Made by a program: the position numbers and the translations under genes. A DNA stretch of 32,339 nt, taken from the NCBI GenBank assembly GCA_002707325.1, contig PAMO01000002.1:9162-41500 (forward strand), given 5' to 3'. The stretch comes from Gammaproteobacteria bacterium (lineage in GTDB: Bacteria; Pseudomonadota; Gammaproteobacteria; Pseudomonadales; Azotimanducaceae). The notes beneath the pieces were generated by a model, which ran no database searches, had not been told where the DNA came from, and saw nothing but the letters and a program-made list of their open reading frames with translations. Below are positions 9,726-19,944 of the stretch, piece by piece (positions within the stretch are counted from its first letter, which is position 1; every line of letters starts with the position of its first letter).

Positions 9726-9770
9726 AGGTTCCATGAACCTCCACAACTTGCTAAGGTTCCATAATTGTGG
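9726..9770 (+). promoter_or_regulatory. Alternative inverted repeats in the gatC-mreB divergent region (candidate mreB leader structure or operator)
   Basis: AGGTTC (9726-9731)/GAACCT (9735-9740); CCACAA (9741-9746)/TTGTGG (9765-9770); second AGGTTC at 9754-9759 can also pair with GAACCT. Confidence 0.5.
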
Positions 9771-9780
9771 CCATTATTAG

Positions 9781-10833
<1,053 letters not shown>

Positions 10834-10854
10834 GGATAGTGGGGAGGATCTGAC

Positions 10855-11679
10855 ATTAAGGCGCTCTTTACTCGCGAATCCGGAGCTGAATATATCCTTT
10901 TAGGATTATTTCTCTTGTCAGGATTTTCTCTTTTTTTCGAGTCCACCTCGCCCACGCTCTCACCAGTAAGAAGCGTTATCAGCAGTTTCGTTATACCCAT
11001 AAGATATGTAGCCCAGCTCCCCTATAGCGTAGGGGAAACAATTTCAGAATCGTTTACTTCCAGGAGATCACTGGTTGGTCGGAATAGAAATCTCGAGCAG
11101 CAGCTACTTAAGTCTTATAATGAGTCGTTGCAACTTCAAAGTTTGAAAAAGGAAAATGAACGGTTAAGGGAGCTATTAGGTAGCCAAGAACGACTAGCTA
11201 GAGGAGTTTTAATTGCGGAGCTTTTAGGTGTTATTCCTACTCCTAATACACATCAAATTATTCTAGATAAAGGATTTAGAGATGGCGTGGTTGAAGGACA
11301 AGCAGTTATTGATTCATCAGGACTTTTTGGGCAAATAGTTGGAGTTGGGAGATCAACCTCGCGCGTACTGCTTGTTAGTGATGTTAGTCATGCGGTCCCT
11401 ATTCGGATAAACCGTAACGGAGTTAGAAGTATAGCTGCTGGTACTGGCAGGCTGGATCAGCTTGAATTGGAGAACGTGCCTATCACAGCAGATATAGTTA
11501 AGGGAGATCTAGCCGAGACATCGGGATTGGGTGGCCGGTTTCCTCAAGGATATCCTGTGGGCTATGTTGATGCCATCACCATCGATCCGACATTGAGTTA
11601 CGCTAAAGTTGTTATTAAACCGACAGCGCTTTTGGATCGTTCTCATCATGTGCTGATTGTTAAAGAAAAGCTTCTGTGA
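10855..11679 (+). CDS. mreC: Rod shape-determining protein MreC, probable ATT start at 10855 (ORF track starts at TTG 10915)
   Basis: Reading upstream in frame gives I-KALFTRESGAEYILLGLFLLSGFSLFFES, aligning with the E. coli MreC N-terminus MKPIFSRGPS... and restoring the TM helix. GGGGAGG at 10841-10847, 7 nt before ATT. No ATG/GTG/TTG occurs in frame between the stop at 10837 and TTG 10915. Confidence 0.9.
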   Translation: MKALFTRESGAEYILLGLFLLSGFSLFFESTSPTLSPVRSVISSFVIPIRYVAQLPYSVGETISESFTSRRSLVGRNRNLEQQLLKSYNESLQLQSLKKENERLRELLGSQERLARGVLIAELLGVIPTPNTHQIILDKGFRDGVVEGQAVIDSSGLFGQIVGVGRSTSRVLLVSDVSHAVPIRINRNGVRSIAAGTGRLDQLELENVPITADIVKGDLAETSGLGGRFPQGYPVGYVDAITIDPTLSYAKVVIKPTALLDRSHHVLIVKEKLL

Positions 11680-12170
11680 GTAGTTATAACGGAACGTTTT
11701 TAATTTTGGGCAGTGTTATCGCCTCTATGATTTTGGCAGTCGCATACACGCCTGAGGTATGGCCTCAGTGGTTAGGATGGTTCAGGCCTTTGTGGATATA
11801 CTTAACAGTAATTTTTTGGTCTTTTGAATATCCAAATCGATTGGGTTTGGTGACGGTGTGGATGATTGGTCTTCTTACGGATGTGCTTTTGGCTGATATG
11901 CTTGGGTTGAATGCTTTCCTGCTGGCTTCGGTGACATATTTAGGTTGGCGGCTATATGAACGATTTAGAATGTATTCTGCGCTTCAGCAAAGCTTTGTAA
12001 TTTTTTGGCTGTTATTTGGTTGTGAATTAGCTCGTGCTATCACTCAGGATCAAGGCTGGGGTCGGCTTGTTTCCTGGGAAATAATATTGCCCGCTTTATC
12101 TAGTATGCTAATTTGGCCACTAGTCCGCAGATTTATGCAAAAACTATGTTCGCGTGTAGAGGTACAATGA
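11676..12170 (+). CDS. mreD: Rod shape-determining protein MreD
   Basis: Small hydrophobic protein in the mreBCD context; GTG start overlaps the mreC stop. Confidence 0.85.
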   Translation: MSSYNGTFLILGSVIASMILAVAYTPEVWPQWLGWFRPLWIYLTVIFWSFEYPNRLGLVTVWMIGLLTDVLLADMLGLNAFLLASVTYLGWRLYERFRMYSALQQSFVIFWLLFGCELARAITQDQGWGRLVSWEIILPALSSMLIWPLVRRFMQKLCSRVEVQ

Positions 12171-12739
12171 TGACTTCCCGCGGTTTAGTTTTAGCTTCAT
12201 CTTCTCCTCGCCGGGCCGATTTGCTCCGACAGGTGGGGCTAGAGTTCCAGGTTCGTGCGACTCAATTAACAGAGGAACGAAAAGCTGGGGAGAGAGTTAA
12301 ATCTTATGTTAGGCGTATGGCCAAAGAAAAAGCAGAAAGTGTTCTTTTACCAAATCATATTACCTTGGGGGCTGACACCGCAGTAAGTTTAGGCAGAAGA
12401 ATTTTTGGTAAGCCAGAAAGTCTAGAAGACGGCTCAAGAATGTTGATGGCGTTAAGTGGACGATGGCATAAGGTTGTTACCGGTATAGCGATAAGTGATG
12501 GCGATCATACAGAATCTTTAGTCGTCACTAGTAAGGTCTGTTTTAGGAATATTACTGCAGATGAGGCTCACGAGTATTGGGCTACTGGTGAACCTAAGGA
12601 CAAGTGTGGTGGTTATGCTATACAAGGGAGAGGAGCTGTTTTTGTTGAACGACTAGTTGGAAGTTACTCTGCCGTAGTAGGTTTACCCTTGAATGAGACC
12701 GAAATTATGCTTAAAAAATTTGGGGTCAAGTTTTGGTGA
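12167..12739 (+). CDS. maf: Maf/YhdE nucleotide pyrophosphatase
   Basis: LVLASSSPRRADLLRQVGLEFQV, ADTAVSLGRRIFGKP, YAIQGRGAVFVERLVGSYSAVVGLPL. ATGA overlap with mreD, so the start is placed at 12167. Confidence 0.95.
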   Translation: MMTSRGLVLASSSPRRADLLRQVGLEFQVRATQLTEERKAGERVKSYVRRMAKEKAESVLLPNHITLGADTAVSLGRRIFGKPESLEDGSRMLMALSGRWHKVVTGIAISDGDHTESLVVTSKVCFRNITADEAHEYWATGEPKDKCGGYAIQGRGAVFVERLVGSYSAVVGLPLNETEIMLKKFGVKFW

Positions 12740-12792
12740 GTTGGTATACAGTACCCTTAAGCAAGAAACTTAGTGAAAGGTGGATTTAGCAA

Positions 12793-15700
12793 TTGCAGGG
12801 ACTCTTTTTAAGGCAGTTTTTTCTTCTATTAGTACTGGTCTCATCTTTCATAGCAATGCTTCAGTTAACTGGCCGAGTTGGAATTCATTTTATTGCCGAA
12901 CTTGAGGCACCGATAAATAAGCTTTTAGAAGAAAATGACATTGAAATTCGCAAGTTATCGGGGTACTGGCGGAGAACAAACCCAGTAGTCAATATTGGGC
13001 AAGTCGTCTTATCCTCTGGTCATTTAACAGATGTGACCCTTGAAATCGATCTATTAGAAAGCCTTGCTAAAAATCGGTTTGTGGCCCGCAATTTGGAGAT
13101 TGATAGTGGACACATAGAGTTTGACTCGGGAATTAGGGAGCTTATTAATTTTAGACAAAGTCGTATATCCAATCCGTTTTTGGATTTCTTTTATTTTAGC
13201 GATAAATTGGAAATAAAATCCGCAGTTTCCTTTACGTCATCTCAAAAAAAATCTAACTACAGCATCAGGTACGTAGCTGTAAATGAAAGTGGCGGTCATC
13301 ATCACCAATTAGAGGCTAAATTCCTATACGTGTCCGATAGAAATCGCAAAGAAAGGTGTGTATTAGATTGTTCATTACTCATCGATTTTTACGATCGCGA
13401 TGGTATTGAACCTTTCATGTCTAAACGAAGACAATTCGTTGTGAAGTCTAATGATTTTCATGTTCCAACGTCGGTTTTTGGCGTTTCTGATTTAATTCTT
13501 AGAAATGTTGATTTGCACTGGGTGGTAGAAAACTCGCTTTCCAGTAGCCAGATAGTACTTGAAATTAAGAGTACTGGATCGCCGTATAGAGTCGAACAGG
13601 GTGCGCTACAAATAGCGGCAGAAATGGAGGGCGTTGAAGGAAAGATTCACGGGATATTGCGACAACTGAAATGGTTGCAAAAGCAAGTTGATCAGCCGGG
13701 CAATAAAAAGCAATTAATTTTGCCCGAGATTCCGCTAAAGCTAGAGAATGGAATAGCTGAATTACATATAGAGCAGATGGATTTGAAAGAGGGGAGCGAT
13801 TTTGTTAGAGCAGTATTTTCTTCTTTTATTGGCGAACCCGATTTTCTTAGGAAACTAAATATTGAGGGAGAGGCATCTGACATTTGGGTTCGGGTTAACA
13901 TCAATAACGGGATTTTTGGATATGCCAGTATTTTCGATAATCTCAGTCTCGATGCTTGGAATGGAATTCCTGAAATGCGGGGAGGGTCTGGGAAACTTGT
14001 TGGGTTCAATAATGGGCTCCAGTTCAACCTAGCAAGCTCCATGCTTACGCTGAGATGGCCAAAGACTTTCCCTGATAAATGGGATCTTGGATTTTCGAAG
14101 GGTAAAGTGAGGCTATGGTTTAATGAAGGTTATGTGGGGATTCGGGGCACTGACTTAGAGTTTTCTAATCTTGACCAGGTGATTAAGAGTAGCTTTTCCT
14201 TAGCTCGACCTTTGGATTCTGCGCAGAGGCAGTTAAGTATTTCAGCCTCTATCGAAAATATGCCTTTCGATACCTTTTTCGCATATCTTCCGCAAACGAT
14301 GCCAAGAAGTATAAATAATTGGTTACGTGGCTCTTTGATTGAAGGAGATTTAAATTCAGCTAGCGTTGCTTACCAAGGTCATCTTAGCTCTGCCGATCTG
14401 CCATTTAGTAATCGATTCGAAATAAGAGGGGGATTGAAGGAAGCTAGAATAAGTTATCACGATAGATGGCCAGTAGTGCAAGGTTTAGTTGGTGAGGTTG
14501 TGATGTCCGGAGCAACGACACGACTAAAGATTGCCAAAGCGAAATTGTTTCCGGATATTGAATTAGGAGGAACTCAGGTTTTATATGAAAGGGGCAATGG
14601 TTACGTTGACATAGTTGGGCGCTGGGATATTAGTATGAGTAGTGCGCTTGAATTAGTTCGTGTGACACCGTTACAAGATCAGCTTACCTTCATTGAGCCA
14701 GACTGGATAGGATTTGGACCGATAACCTGGTCAGGCGATATAAGAATTCCTTTTCTCGAAAACATTGAGGATGATTCGGTTGAGGTTGAGCTTGAAGTAA
14801 ATATGAACAATGTTGAGCTCAATATTCCAGCGTATGCTCTAGACTTCCGTGGTCTTATGGGAGAGGTTGATTACAAGTATCCAATCAGTATTAACTCGTC
14901 GAATATAAAAGGGTCACTATTTGGAAGACCAGTTGACATTTATTTTGAAAGTGATGGATTGACTACCGCTCTAAGTTTTTCTGGTACTGCCGGTGACCTC
15001 AATATTTTAGATGTTCTTGATTTAGATAACACAGGATTGCTCAAAGGAGACCTCGATTTTTCTGCAGAGCTACTCTTCTTTAAGGAAAGGGATAAATCGA
15101 CTCGTCTGAATATACTTTCAGACTTATTAGGTTTAGAGGTTATGTTACCCTCTGACCTTCATAAAGAGGCTGGAGCATCAGCGCCATTTAATGCCGAAAT
15201 AGAGTTTTTATCGCAATACAATAAAATCGAAATTAGCTATGGGTTAATGCGATCTTGGTTTCATATGGGAGAGAGTGGACTGCGTGGTTCATTAGGGTTC
15301 AATGTTGCCCCCATCCCTTTCAATAAAGAGCGCGACCTATGGAGTCACATTACCTTAACTGGTGATCTGGGCCTTGTTCAACTAGATAATTTTAGCTCCG
15401 AAGCACTGAGTTTTGGAGATTCTTTCTTTATAAATATTGCTAATTTACGACTCGAAAAAATTGGCATTGGCTCTACCGTTCTTCTTGATACTTTAGTAAA
15501 CGGGGATATCGGATCAGGTAATTTTGCAATCAATGTGGTTAGCCCAGATGTCGATGTTAAATTCAGCGGCGGCTCTGATAGACGAGTTCTGGCCATATTT
15601 GATTACCTAAATCTTCCTGTGGTTGAAAGCACTCAAATAGATTTGGGAGATAACGGAGAAATTCCAGAATTGGTAGTGAGAATTAAAGATCTTCATATAG

Positions 15701-16581
15701 GAAATACCTCCTATGGAAAATGGAATTTTAATCTAGCCAGTGATTCAAAAGGATTAAATTTTAAGCATTTAGATGCCTCTATTAATGGTTTGATGATAAC
15801 CAGTGAGCCCGGTTTAGTTTGGAACTTAAATAGCAATGAAACAAGGTTTTCAGGAGAAGTTAAGGCTCAAGATATAGCGGACGTTTTGCCTCTTTGGGGA
15901 TATGTTCCTACAGTAGATGCAAAGGAAGTTTCCGTTTTAGCTGATGTTAGATGGTTTGGGAATCCATTAGAAATCCAGCTATTGGACCTGATTGGCTCAG
16001 CCAAGTTGCAAGCGAGGGATGGACGTTTTGTGGATATTGAATCTGGAGGGGGTGCTGTTCGCATTCTAAGTCTAATTAATTTTAATGCGATAGCTAAAAG
16101 ATTGCGTGGCGACTTTTCTGACGTTACGGGTAAGGGAATAGCGTTCGATAATCTTGAGGCAGAGCTTGGCTTTAATAATGGTATTCTGTCTTTTGTTGAT
16201 ACATTAAAGCTTAGAGGAACGGGTTCAAGCTTTGAGGTTGATGGGACTATAGACTTAGACAGCGGTCGTCTCGATAATGAAATGATTGTTACGCTACCAG
16301 TTACTAAAAGTTTGCCATGGTATGGGCTGTATTTAGCCTTAGCTAATCCTATAGCTGGTGCAGGTGTTTTGGTTGGGGAGAGAGTTTTGCGCAAACCACT
16401 GGAGCAAGTGAGTAGTGCCAAGTATTCTTTGCGGGGTACACTAGCGGCGCCAGAGTTAAAGTTGCTTGACCTTGTCGAATCCTCAGAGAAATTGGTATTG
16501 AAAGAGGAAGCTATCGATAAAAAGGAAGATGTCAAAGATTTGGCCGTTGAGCAGCCTACAAATGCCTTGGCTGACCCATGA
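12793..16581 (+). CDS. yhdP: YhdP family AsmA-like (DUF3971) inter-membrane transport protein, TTG start
   Basis: 1262 aa, N-terminal TM, repeated AsmA-like beta segments, C-terminal LPWYGLYLALANPIAGAGVLVGERVLRKPLEQ; synteny between maf and tldD. Confidence 0.9.
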   Translation: MQGLFLRQFFLLLVLVSSFIAMLQLTGRVGIHFIAELEAPINKLLEENDIEIRKLSGYWRRTNPVVNIGQVVLSSGHLTDVTLEIDLLESLAKNRFVARNLEIDSGHIEFDSGIRELINFRQSRISNPFLDFFYFSDKLEIKSAVSFTSSQKKSNYSIRYVAVNESGGHHHQLEAKFLYVSDRNRKERCVLDCSLLIDFYDRDGIEPFMSKRRQFVVKSNDFHVPTSVFGVSDLILRNVDLHWVVENSLSSSQIVLEIKSTGSPYRVEQGALQIAAEMEGVEGKIHGILRQLKWLQKQVDQPGNKKQLILPEIPLKLENGIAELHIEQMDLKEGSDFVRAVFSSFIGEPDFLRKLNIEGEASDIWVRVNINNGIFGYASIFDNLSLDAWNGIPEMRGGSGKLVGFNNGLQFNLASSMLTLRWPKTFPDKWDLGFSKGKVRLWFNEGYVGIRGTDLEFSNLDQVIKSSFSLARPLDSAQRQLSISASIENMPFDTFFAYLPQTMPRSINNWLRGSLIEGDLNSASVAYQGHLSSADLPFSNRFEIRGGLKEARISYHDRWPVVQGLVGEVVMSGATTRLKIAKAKLFPDIELGGTQVLYERGNGYVDIVGRWDISMSSALELVRVTPLQDQLTFIEPDWIGFGPITWSGDIRIPFLENIEDDSVEVELEVNMNNVELNIPAYALDFRGLMGEVDYKYPISINSSNIKGSLFGRPVDIYFESDGLTTALSFSGTAGDLNILDVLDLDNTGLLKGDLDFSAELLFFKERDKSTRLNILSDLLGLEVMLPSDLHKEAGASAPFNAEIEFLSQYNKIEISYGLMRSWFHMGESGLRGSLGFNVAPIPFNKERDLWSHITLTGDLGLVQLDNFSSEALSFGDSFFINIANLRLEKIGIGSTVLLDTLVNGDIGSGNFAINVVSPDVDVKFSGGSDRRVLAIFDYLNLPVVESTQIDLGDNGEIPELVVRIKDLHIGNTSYGKWNFNLASDSKGLNFKHLDASINGLMITSEPGLVWNLNSNETRFSGEVKAQDIADVLPLWGYVPTVDAKEVSVLADVRWFGNPLEIQLLDLIGSAKLQARDGRFVDIESGGGAVRILSLINFNAIAKRLRGDFSDVTGKGIAFDNLEAELGFNNGILSFVDTLKLRGTGSSFEVDGTIDLDSGRLDNEMIVTLPVTKSLPWYGLYLALANPIAGAGVLVGERVLRKPLEQVSSAKYSLRGTLAAPELKLLDLVESSEKLVLKEEAIDKKEDVKDLAVEQPTNALADP

Positions 16582-16590
16582 GATAGGAGT

Positions 16591-18042
16591 ATGGAATTGC
16601 AAAATCTAATGAATAACGCTCTTGAGGCTTTATTTGAATCTTCTGATCTTGATCTAGAAAAATTAGATTCTTTACTGGGGAACATGGTGACTCCAGGAAT
16701 AGATCTTGCTGAGTTTTTTTTCCAAAGTCAGAGATACCAGTCTTGGTCCCTTGAAGAGGGGATAGTTAAGGATGGTGTTTTCAGTATAGACCAGGGCGTC
16801 GGCGTCCGAGCTATAAGTGAAGATAAAACAGGTTTTTCATACGCGGAGGATATTAGTTCAGCCGGGTTAATTTCGGCTATAGGCGCTGCTCGGTCGATAG
16901 CTAGGCAAGGGAAAAAAGGGACGCTTAGAGCCGCCCATACTGAAGACACTTCTTTGCGTTATAGCCCCAACGACCCTATCGTTTCGATGGAGGATAATGA
17001 AAAGGTGGGGCTATTATCTATGGCTGATAAGTTTGCCCGTGAAGCGGATCCTCGGGTCTCGGAAGTAAGTGCAAGACTGTCAGCAAGTTACGAAGTCGTT
17101 TTGGTGATGGCATCTGACGGGACATTGCAAGCGGATATTCGGCCACTTGTTAGAATGGATGTTTCCGTGATCGTTGTGCAAGGTCAACGGCGAGAAAGAG
17201 GATCGGCTGGAGGAGGAGGTCGAACCGAACTGACAGTATTTAGATCAGTAGACTATGTAAAGCAGCTTTCGAGGGAGGCCGTTCGGATTGCGCTACTCAA
17301 TTTAGACGCTATCGCCGCTCCGGCAGGATCTATGGAAGTAGTCTTGGGCCCTGGATGGCCTGGCGTCCTTCTGCATGAGGCTGTTGGACATGGACTGGAG
17401 GGAGATTTTAATCGGAAAGGCAGTTCAGCTTTTGCAGGCCGAATTGGTGAACTCGTAGCAAGTCCCTTATGTACGATAATTGATGATGGAACTATAAAAG
17501 ATCGTCGTGGTTCTCTAACAATTGACGATGAAGGTTCTGCGACGCAGCGAACTGTATTAATAGAAAATGGTGTATTAAAGGGATATTTGCAAGACAAATT
17601 GAATGCCAGGTTAATGAATGTTCCTTGTACGGGTAATGGGAGACGAGAGTCTTTTTCCCATCTGCCAATGCCTCGTATGACAAATACTTTTATGTTGGGT
17701 GGAGATAGGGATCCTGAAGAAATTCTGTCTTCGGTAAAGAAGGGTATATATGCGGTAAATTTTGGCGGTGGTCAGGTAGATATAACATCTGGCCAGTTCG
17801 TTTTCTCAACTACTGAGGCATATTTAATCGAAAATGGGAAGCTTACAGTTCCGATTAAAGGAGCGACTTTGATCGGTAATGGGCCCGAAGTTATGAGTCT
17901 TGTTTCGATGGTGGGGAATGATTTGGCATTGGACAATGGGGTAGGCGTGTGCGGAAAAGATGGGCAATCTGTGCCGGTTGGGGTTGGCCAGCCCACATTA
18001 AAAGTTGATAATTTAACTGTTGGCGGAACTCATTCTTCTTGA
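16591..18042 (+). CDS. tldD: Metalloprotease TldD
   Basis: [15 protein letters not shown] (HExxxH), [45 protein letters not shown]. Confidence 0.97.
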   Translation: MELQNLMNNALEALFESSDLDLEKLDSLLGNMVTPGIDLAEFFFQSQRYQSWSLEEGIVKDGVFSIDQGVGVRAISEDKTGFSYAEDISSAGLISAIGAARSIARQGKKGTLRAAHTEDTSLRYSPNDPIVSMEDNEKVGLLSMADKFAREADPRVSEVSARLSASYEVVLVMASDGTLQADIRPLVRMDVSVIVVQGQRRERGSAGGGGRTELTVFRSVDYVKQLSREAVRIALLNLDAIAAPAGSMEVVLGPGWPGVLLHEAVGHGLEGDFNRKGSSAFAGRIGELVASPLCTIIDDGTIKDRRGSLTIDDEGSATQRTVLIENGVLKGYLQDKLNARLMNVPCTGNGRRESFSHLPMPRMTNTFMLGGDRDPEEILSSVKKGIYAVNFGGGQVDITSGQFVFSTTEAYLIENGKLTVPIKGATLIGNGPEVMSLVSMVGNDLALDNGVGVCGKDGQSVPVGVGQPTLKVDNLTVGGTHSS

Positions 18043-18048
18043 TGTTCC
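18025..18048. terminator. Hairpin across the convergent tldD/darP stop codons (candidate bidirectional terminator)
   Basis: GGAAC-TCA-TTCTTCT-TGA-T-GTTCC; the two TGA stops on opposite strands form part of the stem. No strong U-tract. Confidence 0.35.
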
Positions 18049-18521
18049 ATTTGTCTTCGCAGATATCTTAGTAATTGCTTAGAAGCTAGTTTCTCACTGC
18101 CGGTTCCAATAGCTTCTCTTGCGGTTATCACTTGTTGTCGTAATGTTTGATGCTTTGTTCCAGGATACTCATTGATATAGTCGCCGAGAGCTGAGTTATC
18201 AGAAAGTAGTTTCTCCCTCCAGCTTTCGAGATTTGCAAGGTCTCGTTTTGCGATTATTGAATTGCCAGTAATTTTATCAATCTCTTGCTTTATTTCTTGC
18301 GAGGAATCCTTTCGCATTAGCTTTGCGAGAAATTGGATGTTTCTGCGTCTAGCCTCTTTATTTCGCAGCCGTTGGTGGGTTTGTATTGCCTCTAATAAAT
18401 TCTCTCTAAGCTTTAGCCTAGCTAACTGCCTCGGGCTAAGCTCCGTGAGCTTCTCCGCTACTTCTTCCAACTTTTTAGCTTGTCGTTTTTGGTCCGATTT
18501 GCTTCGATTTTTTTCGCTCAT
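18030..18521 (-). CDS. darP: Ribosome biogenesis factor DarP/YjgA
   Basis: [64 protein letters not shown]; divergent from pmbA as in E. coli. Confidence 0.93.
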   Translation of the reverse strand: MSEKNRSKSDQKRQAKKLEEVAEKLTELSPRQLARLKLRENLLEAIQTHQRLRNKEARRRNIQFLAKLMRKDSSQEIKQEIDKITGNSIIAKRDLANLESWREKLLSDNSALGDYINEYPGTKHQTLRQQVITAREAIGTGSEKLASKQLLRYLRRQMEHQEE

Positions 18522-18606
18522 AGAAAGCTTGCTTTATTTAATATGTTTAACTTTATTGTGAATCTAATAAGATAGGCAACAATCATTTTAGAGCTAATAT
18601 AAAAAC

Positions 18607-19941
18607 ATGATTGACGTTCGTGATAATCAAGAAGAGCTTCACCAGTTGGTTTCGGACGTACTGGACGAAGCTAGTCGTCAAGGAGCAACAGATGCTGAAG
18701 TATCGGCTAATGAAGATGTTGGACTAGAGGTCAGGGTGCGAAGAAGCCAGCTAGAGACAATTGAGTTTTCCCATGATAGAGGATTAGCTGTTAGTTTTTA
18801 TAGTGGACAGCGAAAGGGAACCGCTAGTACTACTCGTTTCAATAAATCATCTATTCAGCAGACTGTTAAGGCCGCTAAGAATATTTCAAAATTTACTCAG
18901 GAAGACTCCTGTTCTGGGCTTGCTGATCCGCAAAGGATGGCTGATCAACCTAAAAATGATTTGGGTATTTTCAACTTTTGGTCACCTGAACCCCAGGAAC
19001 TTCAAGATATTGCTATAGATTGTGAATCAGCTGGTTTTGCTTTTGATAAACGAATTGTTAATTCAGAGGGAGCCGAGGCCAACTCTTCTCAGGCGATTCG
19101 GGTGTACGGAAATAGTCACGGATTTCTGGGGGGATTATCTGGGACCAGGTATAGTCTGGGGTGTTCTTTGATAGCAGAAGATAGCAAGGGAATGCAGCAG
19201 GATTATTGGTATACGCTAGCGCGTAACCCGAATGATTTACTGGCGTATGCTTCTATAGGCGAGGAAGCAGCGAGAAGAGCTGTTTCTAAACTGTCCCCAC
19301 GGAAAATTGCTACGGGAGTATTTCCTGTTTTATTTTCCGCAGATGTAGCCAATACTTTGATTGGACATCTAGTGACCGCGTTAAGTGGGGGGTCTCTCTA
19401 TCGAAAAGCTTCTTTTTTAACTGATTCTTTAGGAAAAGAGGTTCTAAATCCTCAAATTTCTGTATATGAGGATCCTCAGTTAACTGGCGGTTTTGGTAGT
19501 TGTTATTTCGATAGTGAAGGCGTTGCTGCTGCTCGCAAGAAATTCATAGAAAATGGAGTGGTCACGAATTATGTTCTAGGCAGCTATTCTGGCCGTAAGC
19601 TAGGTATGGAGACGACTGGTAACGCTGGTGGAGTTTTTAATCTTCAAATATCTGGATTGACAAAAACTGTTGACGATATGATTTGCGATATGGATCGTGG
19701 TTTATTGGTAACGCATCTTATGGGGCAAGGAGTTAATTTAGTGACAGGCGACTATTCTCGTGGCGCCTCGGGATTCTGGATTGAGGATGGCAAACTAGCT
19801 TTCCCCGCAGATGAGCTCACTATCGCGGGTAATTTAAAAGATATTTATAAAGATATACAGTGCATTGGGGATGACCCAGATAATAGGGGAAACTTCATTA
19901 TACCAAGTATCTTGGTGAGCAATATGATGGTGGCGAATTAG
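18607..19941 (+). CDS. pmbA: TldE/PmbA metalloprotease partner
   Basis: ATDAEVSANEDVGLEVRVRRSQLETIEFSHDRGLAVSFYSG, ENGVVTNYVLGSYSGRKLGMETTGNAGG, GVNLVTGDYSRGASGFWIEDGK. Confidence 0.97.
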   Translation: MIDVRDNQEELHQLVSDVLDEASRQGATDAEVSANEDVGLEVRVRRSQLETIEFSHDRGLAVSFYSGQRKGTASTTRFNKSSIQQTVKAAKNISKFTQEDSCSGLADPQRMADQPKNDLGIFNFWSPEPQELQDIAIDCESAGFAFDKRIVNSEGAEANSSQAIRVYGNSHGFLGGLSGTRYSLGCSLIAEDSKGMQQDYWYTLARNPNDLLAYASIGEEAARRAVSKLSPRKIATGVFPVLFSADVANTLIGHLVTALSGGSLYRKASFLTDSLGKEVLNPQISVYEDPQLTGGFGSCYFDSEGVAAARKKFIENGVVTNYVLGSYSGRKLGMETTGNAGGVFNLQISGLTKTVDDMICDMDRGLLVTHLMGQGVNLVTGDYSRGASGFWIEDGKLAFPADELTIAGNLKDIYKDIQCIGDDPDNRGNFIIPSILVSNMMVAN

Positions 19942-19944
19942 ATT

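Noticed and set aside
10915-11679. mreC starting at TTG 10915
   Set aside because: Truncates the conserved N-terminus and TM helix; the upstream ATT with a good Shine-Dalgarno restores both.
12113-12166. Maf N-terminal extension from 12113
   Set aside because: Lies entirely within mreD coding sequence; the homology starts at MTSRGLVLASSSPRR, and ATG 12167 overlaps the mreD stop in the usual way.
15867-16685. 272-aa minus-strand ORF antisense to yhdP/tldD
   Set aside because: Ser-rich shadow ORF opposite a well-supported gene; no recognisable domain.
18524-18535. AAAGC-TT-GCTTT inverted repeat upstream of darP
   Set aside because: Only 5-bp arms with a 2-nt loop in AT-rich DNA next to the start codon; not distinguishable from chance by eye.
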